From Bemisia tabaci (Eukaryota; Arthropoda; Insecta; Hemiptera; Aleyrodidae): a stretch of 64,000 nt of DNA. The position numbers and the translations under genes were made by a program. The DNA lies in NCBI RefSeq assembly GCF_918797505.1, contig NC_092799.1, positions 13,602,295 to 13,666,294 of the forward strand, given 5' to 3'. The notes under the pieces are model-generated. The model was not told where the DNA came from and searched no databases. It worked only from the letters and a program-made list of their open reading frames with translations. Within the stretch, counting starts at the first letter, position 1; each line of letters begins with the position of its first letter. Below are positions 15,301-29,300 of the stretch, in pieces.

Positions 15301-15810
15301 TTGTGATCAGCTTTTCCTCCACTTAGCAGTACATTTTTGAACTATTTAATGAACTTTTTGGGATTAATACAAAATTTTACAGTTGATATGTTACACCATT
15401 ACCCTTTAAAATTCCTTGCTATTGCTCCATTATAATCCCAGTCTCGCTTGAAACAAGTGCATTGACTAAAAATTCCAGTTGGATCAACCAGAAAACCGGG
15501 TTGGGTCAACTAAAAATCCAATCATTGCACCTGTTTTGATTAGTTGCCATTTTAATCTGGGTAGTGGAATAATCCTTTATTGAGCTTCGCAGCAGCTGAT
15601 TGTTTCATTACTCCTTTTTTCCTCTTGTACTTCAGATGTTCAGAACTGTTCAACTAAATTTCCTGAAAGTCTGTCCAATTCAATAAATTTAAACTAACTC
15701 ACCTTCACGTATTCATCGGCTGCTTCATCATCGCTATTGTCTAAGAAACTTGAAGATTTTCGCCGCTTTGATTTTGATGTTTCTTCGTTTGACCGTTCAA
15801 ATTCAGGCAT
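6306..15810 (-). CDS. PDCD11 (RRP5): RRP5 homolog / programmed cell death protein 11 (rRNA processing factor)
   Basis: Ten coding exons on the minus strand join in frame: 15810-15703, 15175-15026, 14247-14125, 13347-13206, 12486-12334, 12006-11840, 11314-10286, 9391-8063, 7611-7061 and 6468-6306 (stop 6308-6306), giving 1304 aa. RRP5 binds pre-rRNA in the nucleolus and is needed for both 18S and 5.8S/25S-28S processing in the SSU processome and early pre-60S particles. The N-terminus is Lys/Arg/Ser/Asp-rich. Exons 3-8 encode a series of S1-type RNA-binding repeats. A Lys/Glu-rich linker (about 890-1030) follows. Exons 8-10 encode the C-terminal HAT/TPR-like helical repeats, with family signatures SADHFDRLLLASPNESVLWI, LNVWSALLNLENMYG and FPKRIDVWISYVDLL. 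The protein is shorter than human PDCD11 (about 1870 aa) and closer to the fly protein, so it probably has fewer S1 repeats; a missed exon cannot be excluded. No frameshift was seen. The gene is head-to-head with UBR5. Confidence 0.92.
13556..13706. repeat. Short inverted-repeat (MITE-like) element in an RRP5 intron
   Basis: Arms of about 38 bases face each other. The left arm at 13559-13596 reads roughly as the reverse complement of the right arm at 13667-13703, with several mismatches. About 70 bases separate them. No target duplication was identified, so the element type is open. Confidence 0.5.
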
Positions 15811-17324
15811 TTTTACAAGGGAGACTTAAATTGTGGATGAAAAAATTACGTAAATTTCCTCGACAGTACTGAAAGATAGCAGAAAAAATAATGTAGAATT
15901 AAATAGAATATAAACAGACTTTAGATAGTTAATACAGCTATATTTTCAGACATCTGATTCAACCTCCATGTGCGATGAGCTACAAATGAATTGAGCTAAG
16001 TACGTTTCTATGAGTACTTTCAATGCGCAACTACTTTGGCAAGTTACAGAATATGGACTCAGCATACATTGAAGGCAGTTCATACAAACTCGAGATTTTT
16101 ACCAATACCCTATCTGAAAATTGCGCATATTTGTGAACCGTAGTTGGAAGCAAATCTAATGGTTGAGGCTATGAAAAGGAGCCTTCAAAAGGGACAAATT
16201 CACTTCTTTTCACATTAAGAGGAGGGTTTAACATTTAAATGTCACTTCTGATGCAAATATTAGGATATGGTACAACTCTTATTCTACGTCATGGGGAACC
16301 TGTTTTCAGTTGATTGTGCATGTGGCAAGACACTGATTATCAAAGCACATCATGTGATTAGAGTTGCAAAATACGCATTCATCCTGTGCTGAAATGCTCG
16401 TCGAAACGTGGCTGACACATGAGCTAATGTAACAAAATACTCTCTTACGAATTGAGAAAAAAGACACACAAATGTGGCATTTATGTTCCCGTGAGAGACA
16501 TTTAATGTTGAATGCATGGGATCGGCAACTAGCCAACCGTTTCTGACTTTTCTGTTGACTGGAAATATGTGACCTCGTCTCAAATTAGAGAGTGATTTAA
16601 GACTAAAAGATCTACCATAAGATAACCAAATTAAAGTATTACTTACCTACACAAAAAGAAAAGGTTTGTTTTAGAGACGACTCGGCCTGCATGTATCCTG
16701 TATCAACGACTTGAAATATTGATCCATCTAAAGAAAGTCAAAATCAGTAAAAGGCAGGCAAAGTAAGAGGAAAAACTGGATTTTTATATAATTCTTTAAA
16801 TAAAATCGTTCGAATGAAGAAAAATTAATCACATGCTTCCTCACGATGACTTTTTTTTAGGAAACCTAAGGAAAAGCGAAAAGCACATGGGCCAACTTGT
16901 TTTGTTGTCACAAAACTATAGAGTAAGTTTCGACCAATAGGAGTCTACAGGGTCTTTTGGGCCGGGCGTCTGAATGCAGCACACTATCATCAATTCGAAT
17001 ATCATTATAATGCATATTAATATCAATATCTGCAGAAATTATGGGCTTAAAAGTGACATTTGCCGTTTTTTCATCACAACTGAACCATTGAGCTGTTCAA
17101 GAAGTAATACATTATCTGAATAATTAGTGATATGGGTCAATTTTGAATTTCCCGCAATTTACTACCTACTTTTCAAAACCGAAGAATGTCTTGTGGTGAT
17201 GTCTGTGCATTAGCTCACTCGATGCAATCGGGAACGGTTTTGAAAATGGCGATCTCGACATTTTCTACGATGAAGTTGTGTTTGAAGTGATTTTATTCTG
17301 TTTATTTGATAACTTTGTGCTAAA
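15811..17324. promoter_or_regulatory. Shared upstream region of divergent RRP5 and UBR5
   Basis: The two start codons face away from each other, 1514 bases apart. On the minus strand there is a CTTTCAG acceptor just before 15868 and a TAG|GTAAGT donor at 16647/16646. These suggest an RRP5 5' UTR intron of about 0.8 kb, which would put the RRP5 start site right of 16650 and leave about 650 bases or less as a common promoter region. No TATA box or other defined promoter element could be assigned. Small ORFs at 16306-16583 (minus) show no recognised motif. Confidence 0.4.
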
Positions 17325-20300
17325 ATGTCTTCTCTACAGTTTGTGGTACATCCTATTCCTGGCACCGACGATCAAGTAAATGACAGGTAAGGCTTCTTGA
17401 TCGTTCATTCACCAAGTTTCAAGTAGGCCTAATCAGAATGAGAAAATTCCAGACTATCATAGGCCTTCTATTTTTCTATCTTATCAAAGAATTCTGACCA
17501 GACGATCGTCTACTACCCAGCTTGCACTTTTCTCAATCATCTCATTTATTTTTCCGTCGAATTTTTGCGGTACGCACTTATTCAGGAATCTGTTCTATCC
17601 ATCTCTGCCTATTGTAAGGTTAGGCCTATGTTCCACAACTTCAGACACCATTTTGGTCACCTAAATCTCCTAAGGAAACCCATTGACTTCATCACTATAT
17701 TCACAGAAGTTATAGCCTCTTTCTGTATTTCTTGCGGCTCCGAATTGATATTAGTTGCTTGCAGTGGTATGAACACCTACTCGTAGGTCGTATCACTCGG
17801 CGGCTTTTCTGTGATGTCATCAGTGAATATCAATTTCATCGGCCATGACAAATCACCAAGCGATGTCCTGTGACTAGCCTCAAGTTGCTTTCATCAGGCA
17901 GAGATTGCCTCTCTGGTTTAGTTTACTTATCTACCTAATCGTCTCCTTAGCAGATCATTTATTTTTGATACGAGCAATGTCTGAATAACCCTTTTTGTCC
18001 ATTGAAAGGTAGGGCCTCAAATATAAAGCACCAGCTAACGCCACCTTTCCAACTGCTTTATTCCTTCAGAGGTAGATAATATTGCCTGTTCCTAGCTTCA
18101 GATCGAACATTTTTCAGGGTCCTCTGAAGTTACGAACGACCTCTCTCTTGAGACTTATTTCTTACCTTGCTGTACTAGATTCAGGCCACTTCAAGCTTTC
18201 ATGTAGTGATAAAAATTTAAGTTATCAACAATAATCTGGAATGGCCAGTCTACAAAGCAAAATTACTCTCTTGATGATGCTTTTATGTATTAGACCTTGA
18301 AAAAGATAAGAATGGACAAATGTAATGCAACCTGAAGTGCATCAATTATCAGTACTTAGGTATGCCCATTGGGTAGCATATAAATTTCTGTTTAATGGTG
18401 CCATTTTCCAATGTGACAGTTGTCGATTCCTCTTTTTCCCCAGTTCTAGTACTTTTACTCTCAGCCATATCCATACTGGAATTAAATTCTTCTAAGTACA
18501 CAGTAAGATGAAATTTATTAATAAAGTCACTTAGGGTTAACGCTCAATTATTGACTTACTGTAAAGGGCTCAGCCCCTTATCAGCCTAAATCTTAAACCA
18601 AGTCCAGAAGTGGTTTTTGATCACATATTATTCCTTAGAAAGCTACCAGGCAGCACTGAAAGTAATTTCAAATTCCACTTTTCCACAACTTCATTTTTTC
18701 GTTTATATTTTCCTTGTGCTTTAAGAAAGTGAAGGAATATTCGTCTCAGTCAAGTTGGAGTCGAGCAAGACACTCACTGGAGGGTTTGTAGCTCTCCAAT
18801 TCTGAATCTATAATCTCCTTTGAATGATGAATGTCTTCAGGATTATGTGAAAAATGTAATGCATTAAATCACCAAATAATTTACCTCCTACAAAATTTAT
18901 TTCATTCAATCACTCTCTGGTTTTCAGGTTAAAGGAAGTATCAGATCGACTCAATAGATTTGGACAAACTTCACAGATACCAACTGCTCTCAGCAGTTTG
19001 AAGGTAGCTGTCAAGCAAATTGCAGTTGGGCCAAATCATTTCGCTCTACTGTTGGAAGATGGGCGTGTTTGTAGAGTTGCTTTTTCCATTATCTCCGATC
19101 GTTTGGACTTATCTAAAGCTGACCCCAACAAACAGTAAGTTCAATTAAAAATTCCTTGTATTTTTAACTGTCATTTTAGTCCGTCTCAATTTGTATTTAT
19201 GATATTACTGCCTTCTGAAAGAAAGAAGAGTGAAAGTAATTTCAAGTTGAACATTTTTGGGGGTAAGGGCAGCAGGGGTGCAGAAAATGCTCAAACGCGC
19301 AAGCCTTGGCTTGCAGGTGACAAGAGGATGGTTTTTGTTATGAAGTCCTTTTTTTGGCAGCGATAAATGACACAGAAATAGAGAAGCGCTGATTTCTTAA
19401 ACTTTTTGTGTCTCAGATTTTTTAATGTCTTAAAGGAGTGCGCTAATTTTGAAAGAGATAAAAAATTGAAGCCAAGGTTTGGTCTGATTTTTGCTCCAAC
19501 GAGCTTTCAGAATCCCTGGAGGCGGGAGTGGGGGAAATTGAAGCTTTTTAATGTACCTTGTGGAGTTAAGTTATTGAGGCTAAAATTTTAATGGTTTTCA
19601 ATTAACCTGTAGTTTTTTTCTTTACATGTTTTTTTGCCCCCCAATTTTTGAACATAGCTTTCCTGCTTTCTAAAATATTCTTAAATTTCTTAGCGTGTGT
19701 GAAAAAAGTTTTTTCCAATATCTCAAGGTATAATGATATGTGGTTTGAATAACACCTAGTGCTGTCAAAGTTGATTTCTTATGAGTGCTTTTAACCTTCT
19801 CATCATTTTTGGTTTTTTGTTTGCATTATTCTCATATGCTCTTCAGTTTTTCTTTAATATTTCCTATTCTTTGATGAGCCCTTTCCCCAAGAATCTCGCA
19901 GAAATTTTGAAAATTTCTAGACAGGGAAATGCACACCTAACACCTAGATTTCCTCAACTGAGTGATTTTAAGAATTTGTTTGGTTTTCTGGCAGGAGACA
20001 TTAACATCTCTGTGACTCATTTGCTCATTGAGTCTTTAATTTTTTATTTTTATGCCTCCATTTTTATGTTTGCTAGTGTTTGTTTTCTTGTTTTTATGTT
20101 TGTTTACATTGCTGCATCTATATTTTTGTTGCTTTCACCTTAAACATCTCTCGGGTTTGTAGAATCTCTCAAGCTCTGAGACACTCCTTTTTTTCCAGAC
20201 ACAAACCCGGCTCCGGGGGTGGTGGAGGCTCGTCTGGTGGTGGCGGAGGAGGAGGAGGTGGGGGCGCAGGCGGAAGTGGAAGCGCAACGAGTAATGGAGG

Positions 20301-23300
20301 CGGACGGCAATTAACGCGCACTCGGGCTCGTATTATGCGTACCTCTAACTCCGTCGTCCGAGGCGGTATCACTCCAAGCAACACATCCCGCACCTCCTCT
20401 AGCGTCATCATGGGTAGTGGATCTATCTCCAATGCCAGTTCTAGGCCTATGGTCCCTGCGCCTGTTTATGTGCCCGAAGAATTGGTCTCTCAAGCGCAAG
20501 TTGTGCTTCAAGGAAAATCCAGAAATTTAATCGTGCGAGAACTTCAGGTAAGATTTGGGAATTCTGACTCTCTTTTTATATCAGATCTGTGTTTCTGTGT
20601 AAAAAACTTCAGACTGTTTTTTAGCAACGACTAGAACATGGTTGCCACAATCAGGGAATGCTAGGAAAACCGGGAAATGTCAGGGAATTTTTAAAAGTCA
20701 GGGCAAACCCAGAAATGTCAGGGCAAAATTGAAAAGCACCTTTATTTGTTCTCTAGAATGGGTTTGACGTATCGAACAACAAATTGTACCCAAAAACTAT
20801 TTCTATTTATGTCTTTTTGACCATCTGCCATATCTTTAATTGTCAGGGAATTTCACCAAAATGTATCAGGAAAATGTCAGGGAATTTCATTTTTTGGATT
20901 TGGTGGCAAATCTGATTGAAGCTTTGATTCCTCCACAAGATTTGAACATAGTAGTTTACAGAAAATTAGGAAACATCAAGAACTACCATCAGCTTGAAAA
21001 AATTAGAATTTTTCAAGCTGAAAGAAAACTCTTAAAAGTCTTAGTCTCTGTCAATAATCAAATCAGGCGAGAAACTTTTAGGAATTATCATATGAAACCA
21101 AAAAGTATCAGAATTTTTGCTTGTCAATCTTAACCTAACGCCAAAAAACCCCTGTTTACAGAGAACAAATTTAGATGTGAACCTTGCTGTTAACAACCTT
21201 CTATCACGGGATGATGAAGAAGGGGATGAAGGAGATGATGGAGGGGACTCGTATGTCCCGGAGGACCTCATCTCATTGCTGGATGGTGGCTTCCACACAC
21301 CTGACCACTCAGTCATCATTGATGCTGAATCAATGTTTTCTGAAGACATGTTCGGCTATCCTCCAATGCGGAACCTGTAAGTATTTAAACTCATCATTTA
21401 CAATTAATTTTAATGATATGAAGAAATACCTGCCATCTCAAGGAGAACTGACAAAAATGAGAGATTAAAGTCTTCTTGTATCTCCTAGTCTTTCATGAGT
21501 TCAGGTTATTAAAAAAGAGAGAGAGTGAGTTGCAAAAAAAGGAACAGGTGTGAATGAAAAAGTTTGCTGTTAATTCCATGACTCAATTTTTTTTATCTTC
21601 TTACACCTAGGCAGATATGAAAAACCTTCTCTTCGAATCTGCATGACCTGAAGGCAAATGCAGTTTATTTTTCATATTTTATCAATTTCTTTCTTCTGAA
21701 TAAAGCAATGATTTGTATTATAAATTTTACCTTAAATGACACTACGCTTGTATTTTGTGATAGAAGAGGAAGCTCAAGCAGTTCTCGCAGGCTCGGAAGC
21801 ACAAGTGAACGGGATCGTGGAGATGGTGCAGATCGTTCAGATCGGGACAGAGATAGGGATCGAGACCATGTGCGAGAGCACTTTTCTCGGTGGCGCGGAA
21901 GTCAGTACTTCGGACCAAGACGGTGGTTAGAGACGGCTCTTCGAGACTCTAGCTGGGACAAAGACTCAGGTAATTCATCTGGAAAACAAAGGAAATTAAG
22001 TTTCAATGTTTCTCTTTTGATCAGCAATCATTGGATTCTGCAAAAAGCAGTTATATTCTTACTATCTACAGATTTGCATCAGCTTCATTGCAAGAAAAAT
22101 TCTGTCATGACTAAACTCTGACAGGTTTTGTGGCGAGGACTGTAACAAGGTGCGTTAGAAGAAAGTGTCTGGGGATTTCTTAAGAACCAGTAACGTCTGA
22201 AGAAAAATTAATAAATAATTTACTTACTGTCTTGCATTAGGAAATTTTAGGTCTTTCATTGAGTCTTTACCGGAAAAATAGCGAAGTAATTCTATTGCTG
22301 GGACTCTGCTGGAAGTCATGGACTGTTCTTGGACCTACAGGAGAAAACATCATTGAAATTTACATTGATTTTCATTCAACAAAGAAAAATGCATTCCAGG
22401 GGAATTTTCCACCTTGCTTGATTCTCAAGTTTTCTTGACAAATTTACCGTATTATTTTTTGTTGGTAACCCTAGTTCAGGTTCTCCTGTAATTACTCTAG
22501 CAAACTAAGAGTATCATCCTTTGATAAGTACTTTATTTTTTCCTCTATTGTTTCAGAGAGTAAAAAGAAAGAGTTGGCACAGCAAAGTCCTCTATGGATG
22601 TCCGACGATGTCGAATTTTGGTCAGATTACAGGAACCCCTACAGTCCTGTCCCTAAATTTGTTGCCATTGCATCTCTCTATTCAGAGTTGATCGCTTTAT
22701 CCTCCACTGGCCAGTTACATCAGTGGAAGTGGAATGAACCAGAGCCGTACAGAAATCCAGAAGTAAGTAATGCTACTTCCTTTTTAGTGTCTTAAAAATC
22801 TTCAGAGTTTAATTCATTCATGCATATCTAGTTTGACGTTCTACTTTTTAAAAAATTTTTAGTCTCTTGCATAAACTAGAGATTGTATTTACTTGCAATA
22901 ACTCATTGCAATGTGAAAAAATTTGATGAATAAAATATGAGTCATATTCTGAGATCTCCTTCAAAAAAAAAAAATCTCAATGAAATTTCCAAGTCTGTAA
23001 TTTCAAATTCTTATTTTTCATGACAGTGCAGCAATCAACAGGTAACCAGCAAAATGTTGGTCAGACCAATACAAATTTTTCAAGGAAACAAAAACTAAGT
23101 CTTGAATTTTCTATAATATCATCCAATTTCTTTCATTGTAATCTAAATTTTCCTTTTTCATTTTGCAGAATCAAACCTTTCATCCCAAAACTATTCCTCT
23201 GGGCCTAGCTAGTGAAAAAATTCTTCATTTATCTGCTTGCACCATCCGGTGTTCGGTTGCTGCTGAAAGTGGCAAAGTAGCAACATGGCTTGATGAGTTG

Positions 23301-26300
23301 TTAAGTAAGTGTTCAGTCCATTTACCAAAAGAAATTTGAAGATCTAGGCCTATACTGGCCCTTTTGAATTGATGGCGAGTCAACATTTAATGCAGGGGTG
23401 CTGAAAATGCCCGATTACGCGCCCGCCCGGGTGTGTGAACATTTGAAAAAGCCCTCACAAATGTGGCAGCAGCGAAAATGTTTAAGGGTCCCAAGTTAAA
23501 AATCAAAGGATAGAAGAGGGAGAAGGTCCTCTGATTTGAAATTAGAGGGAAATTATGTTGAAACTCGATAAGATTCTGCACCCCTGCATTCAATGTACGT
23601 AGGTTACGCCAAATATAAGTGAAGTAACGCCGCCATTTCAAAACTAATGATTCTAAATACATGATCGGGTCTCATTTTAGTCATCAGATTCTGAGCTATC
23701 AGTTGAGACCCTAATTATTTTAATTGCTCAAAATTTGACACAGTCATGTTAGTTTTAGTGAATAGGTAGTGAAATGTTGTTACCTACAAGTTTTGTGGAG
23801 CACGATATGTGGTCCCTAGAGCATTCCTACCAATCTAGATTGTGTACTGATGAAAACATAGGAAGAAGACAAGTAATCCTCTGTTCATTTTTTTTCGGAC
23901 CAAATCTTAATATGTTGTCACATTTCAAAATCATATTGTGGAACATCAATAAAAATACTCGAAAAGTTTTCTCTTTGAGTCAGTTTTTCCGGAAATGGCA
24001 TTTCTCATCCTATTTTGATTAATTCCTATGTGTCCTCCACAGGTCATGCTGCAACAAGCAAGCTAGAACATCCAGCACAAAGTTACACAGAATTCTCTGT
24101 TGATCCAATAGTGTCTCTTCACACCTGCTCTTTGTACACAGTAGCCCGTTTAGAATCCGGGGCTCTGTATTGGTGGTAAGTTTTCAGTTCTCCATTTTAT
24201 TAATCTACCATTCACTCAGTCCTCCAAGCTTTCTTATTAGAGCTGTCAATGAAAATGAAGAAAAGTTACGGTCAGAAGTTATTGCTGGTTTTTTTTCTTT
24301 TTTTTTCTTTGTGTAAAAACTAGATCATAAAACTTGTGTCAGGCAAGCATTCACATTTGATCAACACGTCCAGTCAACTGATATAAATCTTATCTGAGCC
24401 TGATCTGCAGTGCGTGGCCGCACTGTTGAGATTGGTTGCCATGGTCATATTGACACCAGGCAGAAAAGAGGTTAATTGGTAGACAGCACACAATAATCAA
24501 TTCTCAAAAACTGTCAACTCATCTGTGCCAAGCTCTGATCGACAAAAAACTTACCATGTGAAAAGATGATGAGTTACAGCCATCTATTCAGAAAATATAG
24601 ATGAAACAGGAATGTTGGTACCGGCTCGCTTGGTTGTTACCATCCGGGAATAGCAAGCACAGCCCCTTTTGTCGTTTTAATTCGACAGGTTTATGTATTT
24701 CTAATCGATGGCTTTGCGCTTTTTTCAGGGGTGTCTATCCATTTGCTCAAAGGAAAAAGTTGTGGGAAAAATTCCGTGCCAAGTCTCACAAACAACGTCC
24801 ATCATCATCAAATGGAGAACTTGTTGTTGGCAGTCAAGTCTGCATGAAGAACAGCCCCATGTATCAGGCAAAAGCAATTGGTAATTATCATCACTCTCTT
24901 CATTTATTTTAAGAAAAGAGAAAAGTCAGGGTGTCTACTGCATGAAAAAAGTATGGATACACCGGTAAAGCACAGATTTCAGAAGGTCGTCATGAAAGTA
25001 CAGAAAAGGTACGGATTTTGTGCGAATAGATTGCGTGAATTCAAGATTTTCATAATGAGCTCTAAAAAAACTTCCTTAGGGTATGCAATTTCTTAACATA
25101 TTCCATTTATCAAGTTTCCAGTTGGATTCCTCGTGTTTTTTCGGTTCATTCCCCTGTCATTCCATCATTCTACTCCACCATTCCGAAGTACATTGATTGA
25201 TTATGAAAGATAATTGAGAAAACTATACATGCTAGTTGTTGAAAAAACTATCTATCAAGTGCCTGCAAAATAAAACACAATAATGAATTTTCTTCAGAAA
25301 ATATACAAAAAACATTCTGTCCTTTGCTTTGTGAAAAATCTGTGTGAGGTTTAAGGAAAAAGCAAGGATTTTTGAGAATCCCCCCGACAAAAGGAATTTT
25401 TCAAAAAGAAAGGAAATAGCAACGTAAAGGTACTGAAAAAGCAAGGATTTTTAATAACTTGAGTAATAGTAGACACCCTGAAAATTAAAGAATTCAATAG
25501 GAACAACAATCGTTCAGTAAAAAGTCTCTATTGTGAGCAGAGTACAAAGTGTAGCAATTACATTATTTTTATAGAAGAAAATTATGGTTGATTCTGAGCA
25601 CCCTCTCAATAGCTCCTCAAATACTCTTAGGTATTTTTCTACAATCATAAAAACTCAAGTGTTTTACACTGGTTTTGATGTTTCCCGAGTCTTTGATTTA
25701 ATTCCTCAATGCGTATCTTAATTTCAGGTTTCTGCATTTCCAACGGTGTCCCGAAAGTCGGGCAGTTGTTGAACGCCGCATGGAATTTGAACGACGTGTG
25801 CCGTTTCCAAATTCTGTCGGTTCCTCAAACCTCATCGCCAACCACTTTGCCTTCATTCTCGACTTCCTTGGCGCAGAGCTCCATCCCATCCTCTCCGAGT
25901 TCTGGCAGTATGCCAGAAGCTGGTGCTAGCCGTCCGTCCTCGCTAACAGCTGCTAGCCTTGCGTCTAAATCATCACTGACACCGAGTCAGAAGGAGAACT
26001 CGGACCGACTAGATATGCCACCCCCTCCATCCCCAGCATCAAGCACCTGCAGTGATACCCCAAGCACATCGCACAGTAAGTGAATTTCTATTCTTACGTC
26101 GCGCAATGTAGACTGAATGAAACAAAGACTAACTTAGTTTAACTTGACTGTGGCCGAAATTGGAAAACACATCAATTTTAATTCTGATCGCGGCTCTAAC
26201 TTGTCTTTGTCTCATTGGCTATATCCTTTTTTCAAGGGGACCTTCCTACGTTCTCATCAGTATTTTGGACAGTAGTGTTCTCTTATTAGTGAAATTCGAA

Positions 26301-29300
26301 TTCTCCAAATTTTTGGAGAACATTATTGAAAACATGAAAAAAGAAAGGACCCCGCACACCTCTTATGGGAAGCTGCACCATGACCGATTGCTAATTGACT
26401 CATGTAATTCAATTCTCCTCAAGACGCTGATCAAAAGTTATAATTGCGCCAACTTTCTACTATGCACCGTTTTCACAAAAAATCAAAGAGAAGATACAAC
26501 TATTCGGCGAATATGAATAAAAAAGAACAAAGCATTTGAGGACAGGCCCGATGTATATAAGGAAAAAACGTAGGGCGTGTCCGTCTTCTTATCTGTACCT
26601 GCCGACTCAGGGCTATCTCCCTCCGCACTCGCCCGGTAGACGTTCAGACTTTCCTGTTCTTATGCTCCTCAAGAATCTGATTTGGATGGTCGAGCAAAAC
26701 GGCGTGTGGAATCCGAGATAAGACTGCCACTCGGTGCGGGAGTCCCATGATTTCCTTGTTGACACACAGCCGCTTGTCAATCAAGCACTGAAATGAGGAA
26801 TCTTTCTGGCTTTTTACCACCAAATAATTGAATCTTCTCTTTGATTTTTTGCGATAACGGTGCATCGTAGAAAGTTGGTGCAATTATAACTTTTGATCAG
26901 CATCTTGAGGAGAATCGAATGACATAAGTCATAAGGCAATCGGTCATGGTGCAGCTTCCCATAAGAGGTGTGCGGGGTCCTTTCAGGAAGTTTTTAAAAA
27001 AAATCTTGATCGACTATTTTATGTGATTTAATTGCAATATGAGTCTTGTAAGGTCAAAAATGAAGATTTATGCATTTGTCTTTCACTCTCATTGTATGTA
27101 TAAGGCGTCTTTGGAATCCATCCGTCAAATATTTCATAAAATCAACCGGAATGTATGTGTAAGTGAGCAATTTAAATGTTGTTGAAATTGTTGGTTTTCC
27201 TTAGTCCAAAATATAATTTTATGGTCAATGGGATCCATCTACATATTCCCTTTTTCAGTTGAAATTTAACTTGGTAATGGTGAGCCAAGTCCAAATTATT
27301 GAAAATTATTAATTATGTTGACTTCATACTGACCTTATGACTTATGACTTTTTTTTTTATTATTACAAATTTTGAGCAATGTGCTTTAACAATCAGTTGA
27401 GAATTGAGTAGGTTAACCTGCCTGTAAATTCATTCATGTCCTCAAATTTTTCGTTCCAGAACGCCCCAAACGTGTCGCTCCAAAAGACAACAATGAAGAT
27501 TCAGAGAAGAAAGATGAAGAAGAATGGTCGTTGAATGACGTTATATTTATTGATGACATGAAAACACTCCCTATCGGAAGAGTCGTCAAGATTGATGGCA
27601 TTTTCGCTGCTGTCAAACTCTCAAGCGCAACTTCAAATCCGAGTGCCCCTGCCAAAGATGCTGCTCCCAATAAAGAGCAGAAAGACCCAAATGCGTTCAA
27701 TGATGAAACCATATCCATCCTTCAGGACTGCCGATTGCTGAGGAAAGATGAATTGCAGGTTTGTTTATGTTTGAATTTCCAACCTTGAATTATGGTCAGA
27801 GAATGGAAAAATCTGCAGGAAAATTTTTACAGTGTGCTTAGGAATCTGAAAACCAGGCAGAAGCTCTGATAACAATCCCCTGATCACGAAAATGAGAAAC
27901 AAAATAACGCAAAATCGGCGATTTTCCGGATTTTATGCGTAATCCGCAAAATCATCAATATTTATCCATGAAAACTGTGAAACCCGTACATTTTCGTGAA
28001 ATTTACGTATTTGTGCATGTAAGACGAAATTTGCCCCGCTTATTTTTCAAAAAAATAGTATAAAAGTATAATGTAGCAATATGGAATTACAGAGTTGTTT
28101 TGAGCATTGGTCATTATTGGCTACGGCCTCAGTGCCTCTGTAAAATAGGACTAGAGAGAGAAACACTGAGCCATGGCTCGTTACATCAAATTAAAAGCTT
28201 AATTTCAAGCTGTCAAATGCAAAAAGCGCTACAAAAATAATGTCGAAATCAGCAAAAATAACATGGAAATTGGTGAAAAATAACAGAGAAATTAGGAAGA
28301 AATAACAACAAAATTTTCCAATCTCTAATTATGGCGTAACCTGAAACTAAATATTGTCCAGTTATGGCAAAGCAAGACATTTTTCCTCAGAGGTCTTCGG
28401 TTAAAATTTCTCATGGAGAGCTGATAATTGTTGACTTTCTGCATTACCTTTTTGTGAACTTCTTGTTTACTCCTGTAAAGTGTCAAAAGTTGGTACCCAG
28501 AGCTGTTCTCAAGAATGAGTTCCCAACTTTCCCAAAGATATTTTCTCTGTACTGCTGATTCCATCTCTACACCACTAACTGCATATTTTGGCAGGAACCA
28601 TACGTAGACCAACTGAAGTGATATAAATTTTGTGTTGCAACTTAGTTGAATTACACAGCTTTCTTACTCAAAGTCAAATTTCTAATAATTTGTTTTCAAA
28701 TATTTTATAGGTTATCAAAAATAATATGACATCATCCAGAGCTGTGGATTGTTTCCAACGCACTCCAAGGCGAATCAGCATTCCAGATTCTGGAAACCAA
28801 CAGCTTCTCACGGTGGCAGTAGACGGCCAAGGTATGTTTCTTTATCATGTTTCGCCAAATCCTCGACTCTAATTGTCTCACTCAAGCGAAATTATACTTC
28901 TCAACTGTCAGTATTTTATGTAACAATTCTTAGTGGAAATCTAGTTTTCGTGTGCTGTATTTAGCTGTACACAGAGTTATGCAGTCTTAAATGTGAAACT
29001 TGTCGCTTGGTGCGCTAAAATTGTCAAAGGTCAATCTTGGAAACCTAAATATGTTGAAAATTTTAATTAAAGTCACGCAATGCTGTTTAAATATTAAGTG
29101 ATAATGGAAATTTTCAAGTTTAAAATGGATAAAATTTTGTGTTACAGGTGTACATGCCATCGTTAAAACTGGATCCAAGGTGAGCTACATGATCTACAAT
29201 GTCACCAACGGAAAAATCGAGCAAGACAGCCCATTCCCTTCAGATACATCCTCCCTCTTGGGCCTGGATTCCAGTCAGATCTCTTTCTACACAACAGGAA

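Noticed and set aside
16306..16583. Cys/His-rich minus-strand ORFs upstream of RRP5
   Set aside because: Two overlapping frames of the same DNA with no spacing pattern of a known zinc finger. They lie in the probable 5' UTR intron.
20169..20511. Pro-rich minus-strand ORFs opposite UBR5 exon 3
   Set aside because: Shadow of the GGN repeat encoding the Gly tract.
26536..26721. 61-aa ORF in the intron 10 foldback
   Set aside because: Inside the spacer of an inverted-repeat element with no transposase or other domain visible.
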